64,000 nt of DNA, from positions 1,454,001 to 1,518,000 of the forward strand of contig NZ_CP092831.1 of the NCBI RefSeq assembly GCF_022531965.1. The letters run 5' to 3'. Position 1 is the stretch's first letter, and each line of letters begins with the position of its first letter. Shown piece by piece: positions 25,006-34,883 of this stretch. Below the pieces are notes generated by a model. It was not told the origin of the DNA and ran no database searches. It saw only the letters and a program-made list of their open reading frames with translations. The stretch is from Paenibacillus peoriae (GTDB lineage Bacteria > Bacillota > Bacilli > Paenibacillales > Paenibacillaceae). Made by a program: the position numbers and the translations under genes.

Positions 25006-27036
25006 TTAAATCTTAAATCGCTTAACCAGCTGTTGCAAATCCTGCGCCATGTTGGACAACTCCTGTGACGAAGAGGCAATTTCCTCCATAGCTGCCATTT
25101 GTTCCTGAGCAGCAGCAGATGTTGTCTGCGAGCTGTCCGCCGAATTGCGAGACAGGCTTGCCAAATGGGTAACAGTGGCGGAGACTTCCTCTGTACTGGC
25201 TGAGATTTGTTCAGCAGCAGCGGACACACTTTGAATTTGTTCCACGATATGAGAAGTAGAGCGCTCAATATTCGTAAATGCACCTTCTGCATCTTGGCTA
25301 ATACGCATACCTTCACCTACCTGGTTACGAACATTACCGTTCATGGTAGCGGTAGAGCGTTGAATCAAATCGAGCATCTGAGTAATAATCTGACTGATGG
25401 AATCCGCGCTTTCCTTGGATTGCTCAGACAGCTTGCGTACCTCTATAGCGACTACGGCAAATCCACGCCCGGCTTCGCCAGCTCTGGAAGCTTCAATAGA
25501 CGCGTTCAGAGACAACAAATTGGTTTGCTTGGCAATGGCGGCAATAGCCGTATTCATCTGCTTCGCATCGTCCGAGAGCTGGGATAGCTCATCCATTAGG
25601 CTAGCCGTTTGGCTGACAGCCTCCAGAATACGGTCCATTTGGGTCCGTACACTACTGATCATTTGACTGCCTTGAGCCACATCATGCTCGGTTTGTCCTG
25701 CTGAATCCACGATGGAGCTTGCCGATTCGGCAATGGTGCTGACACCCTTCGCCATTTCTTCAACGGCATTAGCGGTCTGCTCGGATGCCTCGGCGCTGGT
25801 GGCTGCATTTTCCGCGGATTCCATAACCGTTTCCGCTACATGTTGTACGGACTCCGTCGTTTGCTCTGTGCTTTCCTTGATTATCAGGGAAGAGGAAGCA
25901 AGTCGGGAGGAGGTTTGGTTGACCTCTGAGACCATCGTATGCAAGGAATGCGTCATCTGGTCAAAATTCTGTGCCAGTTCGCCGAACTCATCCTTGCTGG
26001 ATAGATTAACACGTTCGGTCAGATTTCCGTCACGGACGATGCGTGTTCCTGCTTGCAGCTTGCGCAGCGGAATTAAGAATGAGCGGACCATAAGCACAAT
26101 GATGATCGCCGCGGCAAGTATGGAAATAACAATCACAATCAGGCTTTGTTTCAGAATTGGTTGGGCTGCATCACTATAATCCTCCAGATCCGACAGTGCG
26201 ACAATGCTCCAACCGGTGAGAGGGTCCTTAAGTGTAAAGGCCAGCATATCTCGATTCATAAATTGAATTTGCGACATGGAAGGAGTATCATTTTCGACGG
26301 TTGTCGCCACTTCGGGAAGTCCTTCTATGGCGTCAGCCGCTTTTTTGCCTGTCTTGTTGAAAGCTGTTCCAGTCCCAGATACAACTTTATGTTCAGAATC
26401 AACAATAATGAGTCCTCCGCGCTCACCAATCTTAACAGACTGCAGACTTTCACTCATTTTGTCCAGGTTCAAAGCCAGGGCAACAGCTCCTTCACCGTCC
26501 TCCAGCGTTCCCGATATATTAACGACTAAATTCCCTGTCGTGACGCTGGCAACTGGAACACCGACGAATACTTTACCCTTTTCCAGCATCGCGTTTTTGT
26601 ACCATTTTCTCTCCCTGGGATCATAATCGGACTCCTGTTTTTTCGGCGAACGTATGTATTGCCCCTTCTCATTGCCGAGAAGCGCCGCATCTAGCTCGGG
26701 GTGAGCCTTGACGATAACATCTAACTTTTTCTGAAGGGCTTCTTGGTTGGTACCGATGGAATCAGAATTGATTTCAGTGGTAAGCACGTCCAGATCTTTC
26801 ATAATGGGCGCTACATACTGATTGACATTGCTTCGGATCAGATACAGATTCGTGTATACGGAACCGCCCATTTGCTGACTGAGTTGTGTCGTAGCCCCCT
26901 GATAAGAAAAGTACCCGATAAGTACGCTCGGAATCAATAACACAGCTAAAAAAGATATTATTAATCTTGTCCTCATTAAATAAAACTGCTTGAGAAACCT
27001 GTTCCACCACGGAACTGTTTGTTTTGTTTTAGTCAT
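25006..27036 (-). CDS. Methyl-accepting chemotaxis protein (Cache-type)
   Basis: A 676-residue transmembrane chemoreceptor. Span 1 ([20 protein letters not shown]) and span 2 ([20 protein letters not shown]) enclose an extracellular double-Cache-like sensor of about 250 residues ([20 protein letters not shown] is typical). A HAMP linker follows ([20 protein letters not shown]), then a long cytoplasmic coiled coil with the signalling tip [20 protein letters not shown]. The start is ATG 27036, 8 nt behind GAGGAGC; the frame from 27066 has none. Such receptors usually bind amino or organic acids and signal to CheA. No other chemotaxis gene is nearby. Confidence 0.9.
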   Translation of the reverse strand: MTKTKQTVPWWNRFLKQFYLMRTRLIISFLAVLLIPSVLIGYFSYQGATTQLSQQMGGSVYTNLYLIRSNVNQYVAPIMKDLDVLTTEINSDSIGTNQEALQKKLDVIVKAHPELDAALLGNEKGQYIRSPKKQESDYDPRERKWYKNAMLEKGKVFVGVPVASVTTGNLVVNISGTLEDGEGAVALALNLDKMSESLQSVKIGERGGLIIVDSEHKVVSGTGTAFNKTGKKAADAIEGLPEVATTVENDTPSMSQIQFMNRDMLAFTLKDPLTGWSIVALSDLEDYSDAAQPILKQSLIVIVISILAAAIIIVLMVRSFLIPLRKLQAGTRIVRDGNLTERVNLSSKDEFGELAQNFDQMTHSLHTMVSEVNQTSSRLASSSLIIKESTEQTTESVQHVAETVMESAENAATSAEASEQTANAVEEMAKGVSTIAESASSIVDSAGQTEHDVAQGSQMISSVRTQMDRILEAVSQTASLMDELSQLSDDAKQMNTAIAAIAKQTNLLSLNASIEASRAGEAGRGFAVVAIEVRKLSEQSKESADSISQIITQMLDLIQRSTATMNGNVRNQVGEGMRISQDAEGAFTNIERSTSHIVEQIQSVSAAAEQISASTEEVSATVTHLASLSRNSADSSQTTSAAAQEQMAAMEEIASSSQELSNMAQDLQQLVKRFKI

Positions 27037-27201
27037 AGTTCTTGCTCCTCTGTGTCTGATGATCACTACATTGTTTTATTCGACATAAACCGACGAATTT
27101 TATAGATGTAATCATTGGGAAACGAGAAATAGTAGCATATTTTAGACACTTTTTTTGAAAAACAGGTCTAAAGAACTATGATTAATATTAATGCGAACAC
27201 A

Positions 27202-27248
27202 TAAAAAGCCAAATCGGAGATGCAAAAGCATCTTCACAATTTGGCTTG
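27202..27248 (-). terminator. Intrinsic terminator of the EamA gene
   Basis: On the minus strand AAGCCAAATTGTGAAGATGC pairs with GCATCTCCGATTTGGCTT and is followed by T-rich sequence. Confidence 0.75.
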
Positions 27249-27276
27249 GGTGAGTCATGAAGGGGACATTGAACTG

Positions 27277-28224
27277 TTAATTTTTTTGCTGACGTGAAAT
27301 CATAAAGAGCGTAATCCAGATGAGCATAAAACCAGTCAATTGCGCTACAGTAACGATTTGCTGAAATGCGATCCAATTAATCACGACACCCACCATGGGA
27401 AAGCTCAATTCTGCCATCGTAGCATAAGACGCTTTGGTCGTACTTAAGCCTTTGTAATACAGCAATAAGCTAAGAAGACCTGGAAGCAATGCCTGCAATA
27501 GCAAGTTGATAATCACAGCTGCGCCTGCCCATGTACCGGCAGGCATATTCCATGGCGCATGCTCTACAGAGGTGAGGACAATCAGCAGAGGGAGCGCCAC
27601 CATGAAGCGGAGGGAGGTTACCGTTTCATATTTCATTGAACGAAGCAAGTAGCTTCCCATGACTGTCGAACCGCCCCACAGAACCGCTGCACCCAGTGCA
27701 AGTAGACTACCGACCTGGACAAAATCACGAACATGCCCGAAGGGGAGCGACCAACCGAAGGTCAGAAGATACGTCCCGAACAGAGCGACGACAATTAATA
27801 ATCCAAAATGACGCGGCAGCATTTCCTTCAATATAACGCGGGCCAGAATAATAGCGACCAATGGTTGAAGCTTCTGGAGTAAGAGTACAGCATTCAGATC
27901 ACCGTTGCTGAGCGCCATGGTAAAAATCACGCTGGCCAGAGCTGAGCCGCCCCACGAGACGAACAAAATAGCGAAAACTTGACGAAGCCGTACCGCTTTG
28001 AGTTCCTCACGATGTTTCCACAGCATCGGTGTCAGAGCAAGGAAAAGCAGCATATGCTCCATTAGTACAATTTGTGTTGAAGTAAATGATTTTAGCAAAA
28101 TAATACGAAACAGCGGATCAGCGCCCCACAAGGCTGCTCCTATTGCGACCAGCCAAAAACCGCTTTTCATGTGGGAGCTATGATCAAAACCTTTGGATGT
28201 TAGTACAGTAGAAGATTGACTCAT
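27277..28224 (-). CDS. EamA/DMT-family transporter under FMN-riboswitch control (candidate flavin carrier)
   Basis: A 315-residue protein with ten hydrophobic segments in two EamA repeats, the drug/metabolite-transporter fold (WLVAIGAALWGADPLFRIIL and LLALGAAVLWGGSTVMGSYL open the two halves). I start at ATG 28224, behind AAGGAGC. The leader contains an FMN riboswitch (28406-28545) and an intrinsic terminator (28262-28305), so expression falls when flavin is plentiful. Known FMN-riboswitch targets are riboflavin synthesis genes and riboflavin importers (RibU, RibM, RfnT and, in Proteobacteria, the EamA protein RibN). By inference this protein moves riboflavin or a related flavin, probably inward. 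It is not preceded by biosynthesis genes. Direction and substrate are unproven. Confidence 0.8.
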   Translation of the reverse strand: MSQSSTVLTSKGFDHSSHMKSGFWLVAIGAALWGADPLFRIILLKSFTSTQIVLMEHMLLFLALTPMLWKHREELKAVRLRQVFAILFVSWGGSALASVIFTMALSNGDLNAVLLLQKLQPLVAIILARVILKEMLPRHFGLLIVVALFGTYLLTFGWSLPFGHVRDFVQVGSLLALGAAVLWGGSTVMGSYLLRSMKYETVTSLRFMVALPLLIVLTSVEHAPWNMPAGTWAGAAVIINLLLQALLPGLLSLLLYYKGLSTTKASYATMAELSFPMVGVVINWIAFQQIVTVAQLTGFMLIWITLFMISRQQKN

Positions 28225-28261
28225 ACTCAATTAGCTCCTTGCGAATACAGGACCGGTGGCA

Positions 28262-28305
28262 CAAAAACCCCCGTCTATGGCGAAAGGCCATGCAAGACGG
28301 GGGTT
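28262..28305 (-). terminator. Riboswitch-controlled intrinsic terminator
   Basis: On the minus strand CCCCCGTCTTGCATGGCC pairs with the CCATAGACGGGGG arm and is followed by T5. It lies between the FMN aptamer and the EamA start and is thus the expression platform. Confidence 0.85.
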
Positions 28306-28405
28306 GATCAAATAAACTTGCCGCTTTATGCAAGTTAAATGAAGTTACTGCTACTGCAAAACCCATAACGCAGCATTCATCCACTTCGCGGCATGTTGAT
28401 ATTTC

Positions 28406-28545
28406 GATCTTCTTCCATCCGGACTTTACCGTCGGCTTTGGCATCTCACCAAATCAGTCCGTATCCTGTTGCCAGATACAGAGTCGCGGGCTTAGCTCCA
28501 TGAGCCATACCGCCGGTTGGGAATCTCACCCTACCCCGAAGATCC
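28406..28545 (-). ncRNA. FMN riboswitch (RFN element)
   Basis: The minus strand reads GATCTTCGGGGTAGGGTGAG, ATTCCCAACCGGCGGTA, AGCCCGCGA, then the CCGACGGTAAAGTCCGGATG core and GAAGATC. These are the conserved six-helix RFN landmarks in the right order, and the P1 arms GATCTTC (28544-28538) and GAAGATC (28412-28406) pair perfectly. The aptamer is about 140 nt with a normal variable arm. It lies 100 nt upstream of a terminator and 180 nt upstream of the EamA gene, so FMN binding should cause premature termination. Confidence 0.95.
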
Positions 28546-28669
28546 TTATTCCGTTTTTTAATTTCTCCTATAGGATATACCTGTTTTAGAATGAAGTCCA
28601 GTGAAAAATGTGTGTATATCTAACAATGATTTTCATCTATTTTTCGAAAGCGTTTTACTAAGTTACATA

Positions 28670-29365
28670 CTATGAAGTAATATCCTTATACTCAATGCGT
28701 CGAATCGCTGCATAAGCCACAAGCATTCCCAGTATAGAGAAGCCTATTTGCACGGGGGCTATGGAGCTAAGTGTAGCGCCGTTATTATTGGAGAAAAGCA
28801 ATGCTACAATCAGGATTGAGGTCACAATGGTGGTGGGTACAGAGTATCTTCGCATCCCCATATACAGCGGAACCAGTCCCATAAAGCTGGCAGCAACGGC
28901 ATTGATCAGCGTCCGTGCTGATTGTTGACCCAGTATCGAAAGAGTAAGGTTATCGGGTACAATCAAGACAAGCTGGTTGAGCAGATGAATAGCAGCCGTA
29001 ATGATTATTTCCGAAATAATAATAGATAAGAAGGTAAACAGCAGCACAACCAAGAGCTTGGCGATCATCAGCTTCTGACGGTGAATCGGATACATGAACA
29101 GGATCGTAATCGATTTGGACTTAAATTCCCCTACGATAAAGCGGCACAGAAGAACAGAGGCAAACACAATAAATGTGGCTCTGACCAGCATGTCCATGAG
29201 ATCGAGAAGCTGAGTGTACTGTGTAAATTCGGGTATTCCTGTACTTTGGCTGTCCAGCGCGATGATACAGAGCAACCCAAGAATGCATGCATTGGCGATC
29301 AGTGCTGAACGGATATAACCCGCCAGATGAAATTTTTTCAGCTCCAATTGCATCAATTTAAGCAT
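28670..29365 (-). CDS. ABC-2 permease of a peptide-resistance-type ABC transporter
   Basis: A 231-residue membrane protein with six spans (LIANACILGLLCIIALDSQS, FIVFASVLLCRFIVGEFKSK, LLVVLLFTFLSIIISEIIIT and so on). The RFIVGEFKSKSITILFMYPI segment after the second span is typical of the permease of BcrAB- or LanFE-like exporters. I take ATG 29365, 8 nt behind GGAGG; the frame reaches GTG 29374. It overlaps the ATPase gene by 8 nt. It is the last gene of the response-regulator/kinase/ATPase/permease operon and would form the channel through which bacitracin-like or lantibiotic peptides are removed from the membrane. The substrate is inferred from the module only. Confidence 0.75.
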   Translation of the reverse strand: MLKLMQLELKKFHLAGYIRSALIANACILGLLCIIALDSQSTGIPEFTQYTQLLDLMDMLVRATFIVFASVLLCRFIVGEFKSKSITILFMYPIHRQKLMIAKLLVVLLFTFLSIIISEIIITAAIHLLNQLVLIVPDNLTLSILGQQSARTLINAVAASFMGLVPLYMGMRRYSVPTTIVTSILIVALLFSNNNGATLSSIAPVQIGFSILGMLVAYAAIRRIEYKDITS

Positions 29366-30281
29366 GGAGATCACCTCCGTTTAACAGCCGCAAAAAGTAG
29401 TCTTCTAGCGTACTGCTTTTCTGATGAATGGAATCCACTTCTATATCATTTAAAATGAGCGTCTTCGTAATTTGTTTCTGCGGTACATTTGAGTCGTAAA
29501 TACGTATATTCTGTTCATTGAGCACCCTTATATTATTCAGATTCAGATGATGGGAGAGGACGTAGGCCGCCTTTTTACAATCATTGGTCGTAAATTCGAT
29601 GTATTCCGTATTGGTTTCTCGCACCTGTTCCATCGACACTTCCTCAATCAGCCTTCCGTGATTAATCACGCCTACCGTATCCGCAATCTGCTCTATTTCC
29701 GCTAAAATATGACTGGACACGAGCAGAGTCATCCCATATTCCTTGCATAGCATGTGGAATAGTTGGCGGATTTCCTTGATTCCCACGGGGTCCAAACCAT
29801 TAATCGGTTCATCCAAAATGAGTAGCTCTGGCTTAGTCGCAATAGCGCGGGCAATCCCGAGACGCTGTTTCATTCCCAGTGAAAAGTCTTTTACCGACTT
29901 GTCACCCGCATTCTGCAAGTTTACTAATTCCAGGGCATCTCGGACAGCCTGCTTATTATAGTAGCCCATGTATTCACAATGAAGTTCCAGATTTTGCTGC
30001 GCCGTCAGCCTGTCATAAAAAATCGGGTATTCAATAATCGAACCCATCCGTCCGAGCAGATGATACGATTTTGGCGTTAGTTTTTCACCGAATAATTCAA
30101 TTTCACCCGATGTCGGCTTGAGTAAATTCGTAATCATTTTCATTATCGTTGTCTTGCCTGCCCCGTTGGGGCCGAGAAAGCCATAGGTTTCTCCCTTGCG
30201 CACATTCATGCTGACTCCTGCTACAATTTCGTTGCCCTTCAGGGCTTTGGTCAACTGATGTGTACGTATTACGTAAGTCAT
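29358..30281 (-). CDS. ABC transporter ATP-binding protein (BcrA/LanF-like)
   Basis: A 307-residue ATPase with Walker A GPNGAGKTT, signature FSLGMKQRLGIARAIA, Walker B LLILDEPINGLDP and H-loop LLVSSHILAE. The C-terminal 80 residues (YIEFTTNDCKKAAYVLSHHL onward) form the extra domain seen in BcrA/LanF-type subunits. ATG 30281 follows AAGGGAG; the frame is open to 30338 without a ribosome-binding site. It pairs with the permease (8-nt overlap) and sits 108 bp behind the kinase gene. That organisation, with a two-component system directly upstream, is common for antimicrobial-peptide sensing and detoxification in Bacillales. Confidence 0.85.
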   Translation of the reverse strand: MTYVIRTHQLTKALKGNEIVAGVSMNVRKGETYGFLGPNGAGKTTIMKMITNLLKPTSGEIELFGEKLTPKSYHLLGRMGSIIEYPIFYDRLTAQQNLELHCEYMGYYNKQAVRDALELVNLQNAGDKSVKDFSLGMKQRLGIARAIATKPELLILDEPINGLDPVGIKEIRQLFHMLCKEYGMTLLVSSHILAEIEQIADTVGVINHGRLIEEVSMEQVRETNTEYIEFTTNDCKKAAYVLSHHLNLNNIRVLNEQNIRIYDSNVPQKQITKTLILNDIEVDSIHQKSSTLEDYFLRLLNGGDLHA

Positions 30282-30389
30282 GGGTGTTCTCCCTTCGTAT
30301 ACTGCTGATAATTCAAGGATAAAGGGCGAAATGTTCATTTTTCTTTCGTGATTCTTACAAATTTATTAAGTTGAGTATGTTGAGTTCGA

Positions 30390-31334
30390 TTAATAGTTGA
30401 TTTTCTTCAATGTAAAAGAGAAGACTGTCCGCTCATAAGGTCTACTGGTCAATTGAATTTCTCCGTTCATCGTTTCAACCAGACGTTTGGCAATCGTAAG
30501 GCCCAGTCCGCTGCCTTGTACCGCCTTATTGCGGGAGTCCTCCAGTGTGTACATACGTTCAAAAACTTTATCTTGCTCAGATTCCTGTATGCCTTTGCCA
30601 CGATCCCATACCTCTATACGCACTGTATCCTGCTGTTCTGACAGCGTCAGGCCTAGCGTCCGTCCATCTGCCCCGTAGCGAATGGCGTTCGAGATCAGAT
30701 TATTCAGCACCCGCCCAATCGCTCCTTCGTTCCCCAAGGCATGAATGGGGTACTCCGGGATCTCAATATGCACAGTAAACCCCTGTGCAGTCAGCAGGTC
30801 ATAAAACTCTAAAATGCTGCGTCTGCACAGTTCTCCCACTTCCAGTCGTGTCAACGGAATATCCGTATCATTAGCTTCCAGTTTCGCCAAATTAAAAAAG
30901 CTTCCGATCAACTCAATCGCTTCGCTTGTCTTTTGATGAATTTTGGATAGCAGCTTTATACGTTCTTCCGGCAAAATAGTCGGATCGCCATCCAGCATCT
31001 CGGCATATCCAAGCACAACCGTAAGCGGGGTCTTGAGATCGTGTGAAATGTTCGAAATCATTTTGCGCATAGCAATTTGGCTACGGTTGTAATCTGCAGA
31101 CACTCTGAGATTCAAGTCCAGCAGTCGATTAATTTCCGTCATGAGTCGTTGCAGTTCAACGTCACCTGTGACATATAGCAGCTTTTCCGCATGATTCACC
31201 GTCACTATTCGCTCTAGTAGGGCTCGGATATCCCTTATTTTGCGCTTATTGGCCATACGCTCCCGCCAAAGCCATACTATAACGACTGACATGATGAGAC
31301 CGACAATCCATTCAGAAATGTTTTCGATGTTCAT
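30390..31334 (-). CDS. Sensor histidine kinase, single-span
   Basis: A 314-residue kinase from ATG 31334, which has GGGAGA at 9 nt; an ATG at 31340 is the alternative, and the long frame to 31418 lies inside the regulator gene. Only one hydrophobic segment is visible (WIVGLIMSVVIVWLW, about residues 9-23), with hardly any extracellular part. Next come a linker helix, a HisKA domain with His98 in SNISHDLKTPLTVVLG, and HATPase_c with NLISNAIRYGA (N box), WDRGKGI (G1) and GSGLGLTIAKRLVE (G2). This architecture suits a sensor that reads the state of the transporter or membrane rather than a soluble ligand. It is translationally coupled to the regulator upstream. Confidence 0.85.
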   Translation of the reverse strand: MNIENISEWIVGLIMSVVIVWLWRERMANKRKIRDIRALLERIVTVNHAEKLLYVTGDVELQRLMTEINRLLDLNLRVSADYNRSQIAMRKMISNISHDLKTPLTVVLGYAEMLDGDPTILPEERIKLLSKIHQKTSEAIELIGSFFNLAKLEANDTDIPLTRLEVGELCRRSILEFYDLLTAQGFTVHIEIPEYPIHALGNEGAIGRVLNNLISNAIRYGADGRTLGLTLSEQQDTVRIEVWDRGKGIQESEQDKVFERMYTLEDSRNKAVQGSGLGLTIAKRLVETMNGEIQLTSRPYERTVFSFTLKKINY

Positions 31335-31335
31335 A

Positions 31336-32043
31336 TCAGCCATTCTCCCATTTGTAGCCAATGCCCCATAGCGTTTTAATGTGGACAGGATGAGAGGGAT
31401 CTTCTTCAATTTTCTCACGCAGGCGGCGAATATGGACGTTAATCACGTTCTCGTCGCCCATATAATCGTCCTTCCAAATAAATCCGTATAATTGTGCTTT
31501 TGTAAATACCCGGTTTGGATTGGCTACAAACAGCTTCAAAATATCGGATTCTTTGGCTGTTAGCTGAATTTCGTTTTCATTGCGTATGACTGTAAAATGA
31601 TCAAAATCAATGCACAGACTGCCGTAGGTCAAAACTTGTGCTTGCGGCTGTTCCTCCTGCTGTTGCTGACGGGCATATGTAGTAGATCTGCGGATCGCGG
31701 ACTGAATACGAGCGGTCATTTCCAGCATTGAAAAAGGTTTGGCAATATAATCGTCTGCCCCAAAGCCCAGTCCAAGCGCTTTATCCACGTCGCTGTCCTT
31801 GGCTGACATAATCAGAATCGGGACGGCGCTATGGGTACGAATTCGTCGAATCACCTCCATACCGTCCACCTTCGGCATCATCAAATCCACCAGTACCAGA
31901 TCATAGGTATGACGTTCAAAGGCAAGAAGCCCCTCTTCCCCGTCATAGGCAGTGGTTAGGCTGTATCCTTCCTTAGTGAGTGCTTTAAGTAGCATTTCGG
32001 CAATGGATAGATCGTCTTCAATAAGTAAAATATGCTGTGGCAT
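31336..32043 (-). CDS. OmpR-family response regulator
   Basis: A 235-residue two-domain regulator. The receiver shows acidic pocket EDD (residues 9-11), phospho-acceptor Asp53 in LVLVDLMMPKVDG, Thr/Ser switch ILIMSAKDSDV and Lys in YIAKPFSMLEM. The C-terminal winged helix contains ELQLTAKESDILKLF-like, RVFTKAQLYGFIWK and VINVHIRRLREKIE. It heads the operon with the kinase and the ABC genes and probably activates them on peptide challenge. The start ATG 32043 has only a weak GGGGTG behind an inverted repeat (AGGTGT-gga-ACACC), which may limit translation. Confidence 0.9.
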   Translation of the reverse strand: MPQHILLIEDDLSIAEMLLKALTKEGYSLTTAYDGEEGLLAFERHTYDLVLVDLMMPKVDGMEVIRRIRTHSAVPILIMSAKDSDVDKALGLGFGADDYIAKPFSMLEMTARIQSAIRRSTTYARQQQQEEQPQAQVLTYGSLCIDFDHFTVIRNENEIQLTAKESDILKLFVANPNRVFTKAQLYGFIWKDDYMGDENVINVHIRRLREKIEEDPSHPVHIKTLWGIGYKWENG

Positions 32044-32289
32044 AGGTGTGGAACACCCCTAATTTTTAGATTAAGCTCGTGTGACGAACTGTACCTGAAT
32101 TATATAGAGCAGTGGAGGGGATTTCCATAAAAAATATCCAAAGAATTTGAATAGGGGAATTTTCGAAGGAGGGTTAAAGGGCTGTTTTTCCCGATGCATT
32201 GGCTTTATTTCAAGAATGAATTCCACGGTGTACATCCAATGATGTTCCTAATAAATTAAGGTATTTCATTAAGCGTTGGAGGTGATTTT
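32044..32289. other. Promoter region between response-regulator operon and CRISPR leader 1
   Basis: About 250 bp of non-coding, divergent control region. Next to the regulator start is a small inverted repeat (32044-32060) that would overlap its ribosome-binding site. The rest has no feature I can name. Confidence 0.4.
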
Positions 32290-32462
32290 TTCCCAACCTC
32301 TTAAAAGGGTGAGACGTGGAATTTCTTAGAGGTGCAAGGGTTTTAGACGTTTTTTTCTACAATTTGAGGGGAGGGGTCTACGGTTGGGAAAAAATTGCGA
32401 AACCCTAGTGGCTGTAGTAAAATAAGCACATTATTAAAACTGAAAAGCTTGATTCTACTAGC
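32290..32462 (+). promoter_or_regulatory. CRISPR leader 1
   Basis: It starts with TTCCCAACC (32290-32298) and has the matching GGTTGGGAA at 32382-32390. The leader core GAAACCC...GGCTGTAGTA...TGATTCTACTAG then runs directly into the first repeat. The same elements occur in front of the other two arrays. The leader position at the left, opposite the degenerate last repeat, fixes the array orientation as rightward. Confidence 0.8.
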
Positions 32463-34269
32463 CTTTAACCACAACATGTGATGTATTGAAATCGTTTTAG
32501 TTGGTAGTTGGTGGGTGGTGGGTGGTTGCCTTTAACCACAACATGTGATGTATTGAAATCTCCCTGTCCTCACCCTCCGTCTGAACGAAAACCAGCTTTA
32601 ACCACAACATGTGATGTATTGAAATCAGTTTACCGGACTGAGAGAATACCTTCCTAATCGACTTTAACCACAACATGTGATGTATTGAAATTGTGGTGTC
32701 CGCATCTGGAGACAAGAGCGAACAAGACTTTAACCACAACATGTGATGTATTGAAATCTGTATAAAGGATTTCCTTCTGTGATCCATACTCTTCTTTAAC
32801 CACAACATGTGATGTATTGAAATTTTTCCTATCCTCCTTTCTCACTGTAAACAATTGTACTTTAACCACAACATGTGATGTATTGAAATTCGCTCAAAGC
32901 AGGCATATTTGTATCGACCGTATCGCCTTTAACCACAACATGTGATGTATTGAAATACATTCGCGGAGCTTGGGCAGTGCAAAGGTAAAACCTTTAACCA
33001 CAACATGTGATGTATTGAAATTATGTATTTTTATAGCCAACTACTTGACCTTTACCACTTTAACCACAACATGTGATGTATTGAAATTATTGTTCAAACG
33101 CAACACCATGCATAAATTATTTGCTTTAACCACAACATGTGATGTATTGAAATACGCACATTGTTCGCTCGATGTCGGAAAGTCTGTTCTTTAACCACAA
33201 CATGTGATGTATTGAAATAAAAATGTCCAGGAGGATCTAAGTATCTGGCCGATCCTTTAACCACAACATGTGATGTATTGAAATGGTACTGGATCGGCTG
33301 CAAGGTCTGGACGCTTGGAACTTTAACCACAACATGTGATGTATTGAAATTCATGACGATTATTGCGGTAATCGTTGCGGCCATGGCTTTAACCACAACA
33401 TGTGATGTTTGAAATCCAGGTATTCCCCCGCAGGTGCATCTGTGACAACGGACTTTAACCACAACATGTGATGTATTGAAATTTGCCTGAGAACACCACA
33501 CCCGTATTGCCTGACCCCTTTAACCACAACATGTGATGTATTGAAATCTTTGAGCAAAGAGGTTCCTTTGACATGAATAGAGCTTTAACCACAACATGTG
33601 ATGTATTGAAATTTGCCTGAGAACACCACACCCGTATTGCCTGACCCCTTTAACCACAACATGTGATGTATTGAAATCTTTGAGCAAAGAGGTTCCTTTG
33701 ACATGAATAGAGCTTTAACCACAACATGTGATGTATTGAAATTACGCTTGACGCCCTCCCGCTGTCGAGAAGTCTGTGCTTTAACCACAACATGTGATGT
33801 ATTGAAATATCTTTCAAGTGTTTGCGCCCGTGTTTCGTATTTGTCTTTAACCACAACATGTGATGTATTGAAATCGGAAAATCTGCGTGAAAGCTTCGTG
33901 TAAAACGTCCGCCTTTAACCACAACATGTGATGTATTGAAATGTATTTTCACCCATCTTAGCTGTTCATCAATTCTACTTTAACCACAACATGTGATGTA
34001 TTGAAATTTTTGGACAGATTCGAACCCGGTAAGGCAGTATTATCTTTAACCACAACATGTGATGTATTGAAATACATGTATAAACTTCCTCCTTATATTT
34101 AGGAAAACTTTAACCACAACATGTGATGTATTGAAATAAGGCTGGGTTGAGGCGTAAGCCAGTACCTACGATGCTTTAACCACAACATGTGATGTATTGA
34201 AATAGGAGTGACACGGCTTCACCCGCTTTCGGGTTAGCTCTTTAACCACAACATGGAATGTATTGAAAA
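32463..34269 (+). CRISPR. CRISPR array 1, type I-B, 28 repeats / 27 spacers
   Basis: Thirty-base repeats start CTTTAACCACAACATGTG and end ATGTATTGAAAT, with spacers of about 34-38 nt. I count 28 repeats with starts from 32463 to 34240. The last (34240-34269) is degenerate (ACATGGAATG, ending GAAAA), as expected at the old end. One internal repeat (33387-33415) is one base short. A two-unit block (33483-33612) is duplicated exactly at 33613-33742. The repeat end ATTGAAAT gives the 8-nt handle expected from Cas6 cleavage. All units lie on the plus strand; the apparent proteins on either strand are translations of the repeat. Confidence 0.98.
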
Positions 34270-34363
34270 TACTCGGCCTCGTTTCTGCAAAAGTGCTTTT
34301 TCGATGCTCAACGATCAAAATTATTTAGTTTCATCCTTCCATGAACTCCATTCTTTTTTATTG

Positions 34364-34405
34364 AAAAAACCTCCTAAGCCACTTAAAGTGGTCAGGAGGT
34401 TTTTG
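34364..34405 (+). terminator. Intrinsic terminator after array 1
   Basis: AAAACCTCCTAAGCCACTT / AAGTGGTCAGGAGGTTTT with T5, about 95 nt beyond the last repeat. It would end the pre-crRNA. Confidence 0.8.
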
Positions 34406-34687
34406 ACATTTGCATGCATTTGGGTTTTAGAATACTTTTTAAATCTCAAATTTTGAAAGCATGATTTATATAAAGGACTTCAGAAAATCACAATTACAAT
34501 GTAGCTCATAGCCATTAGTAAGAATATTTCCGAACAAAAAGTAAAAGAAACATCGGAGGTTATGGTCATAGTCTAGTTTCAGTATTTTAAAACTAGAAAT
34601 ATAAATTTAAATACACAAGTGTTTTATTCATTATGCGCATTATTTTTTTTAGATGCATTTACATTATACTCTTAAGTAAGCGATCTC
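34406..34687. other. AT-rich spacer between array 1 and leader 2
   Basis: No coding frame with a ribosome-binding site and no recognised motif. The high A+T content is consistent with promoter-bearing or decayed sequence. Confidence 0.35.
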
Positions 34688-34713
34688 AACATAGACCAAA
34701 GGTCTATGTTTTT
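34688..34713 (+). terminator. Hairpin directly in front of leader 2
   Basis: Perfect 10-bp stem AACATAGACC / GGTCTATGTT with loop AAA and T3; the next bases begin the TTCCCAACC arm of leader 2. It insulates array 2 from read-through. Confidence 0.7.
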
Positions 34714-34883
34714 CCCAACCTTATAAGAGCTAGAAAGAGGTAACTCCTTAGATCACCAAGGGATACAGCTATTTTTCTTAGCACTTGGCAAGAAGCGACC
34801 TACGGTTGGGAAAGAATTGCGAAACCCTTGTGGCTGTAGTAAAATAACGACATTGCGATTTTGGAAAGCTTGATTTTACTAGC
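34712..34883 (+). promoter_or_regulatory. CRISPR leader 2
   Basis: TTCCCAACC (34712-34720) and GGTTGGGAA (34804-34812) enclose about 83 nt that differ from leader 1. The downstream core (ATTGCGAAACCC, GGCTGTAGTAAAATAA, AAGCTTGATT, TACTAGC) is nearly identical to leader 1. Confidence 0.8.
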
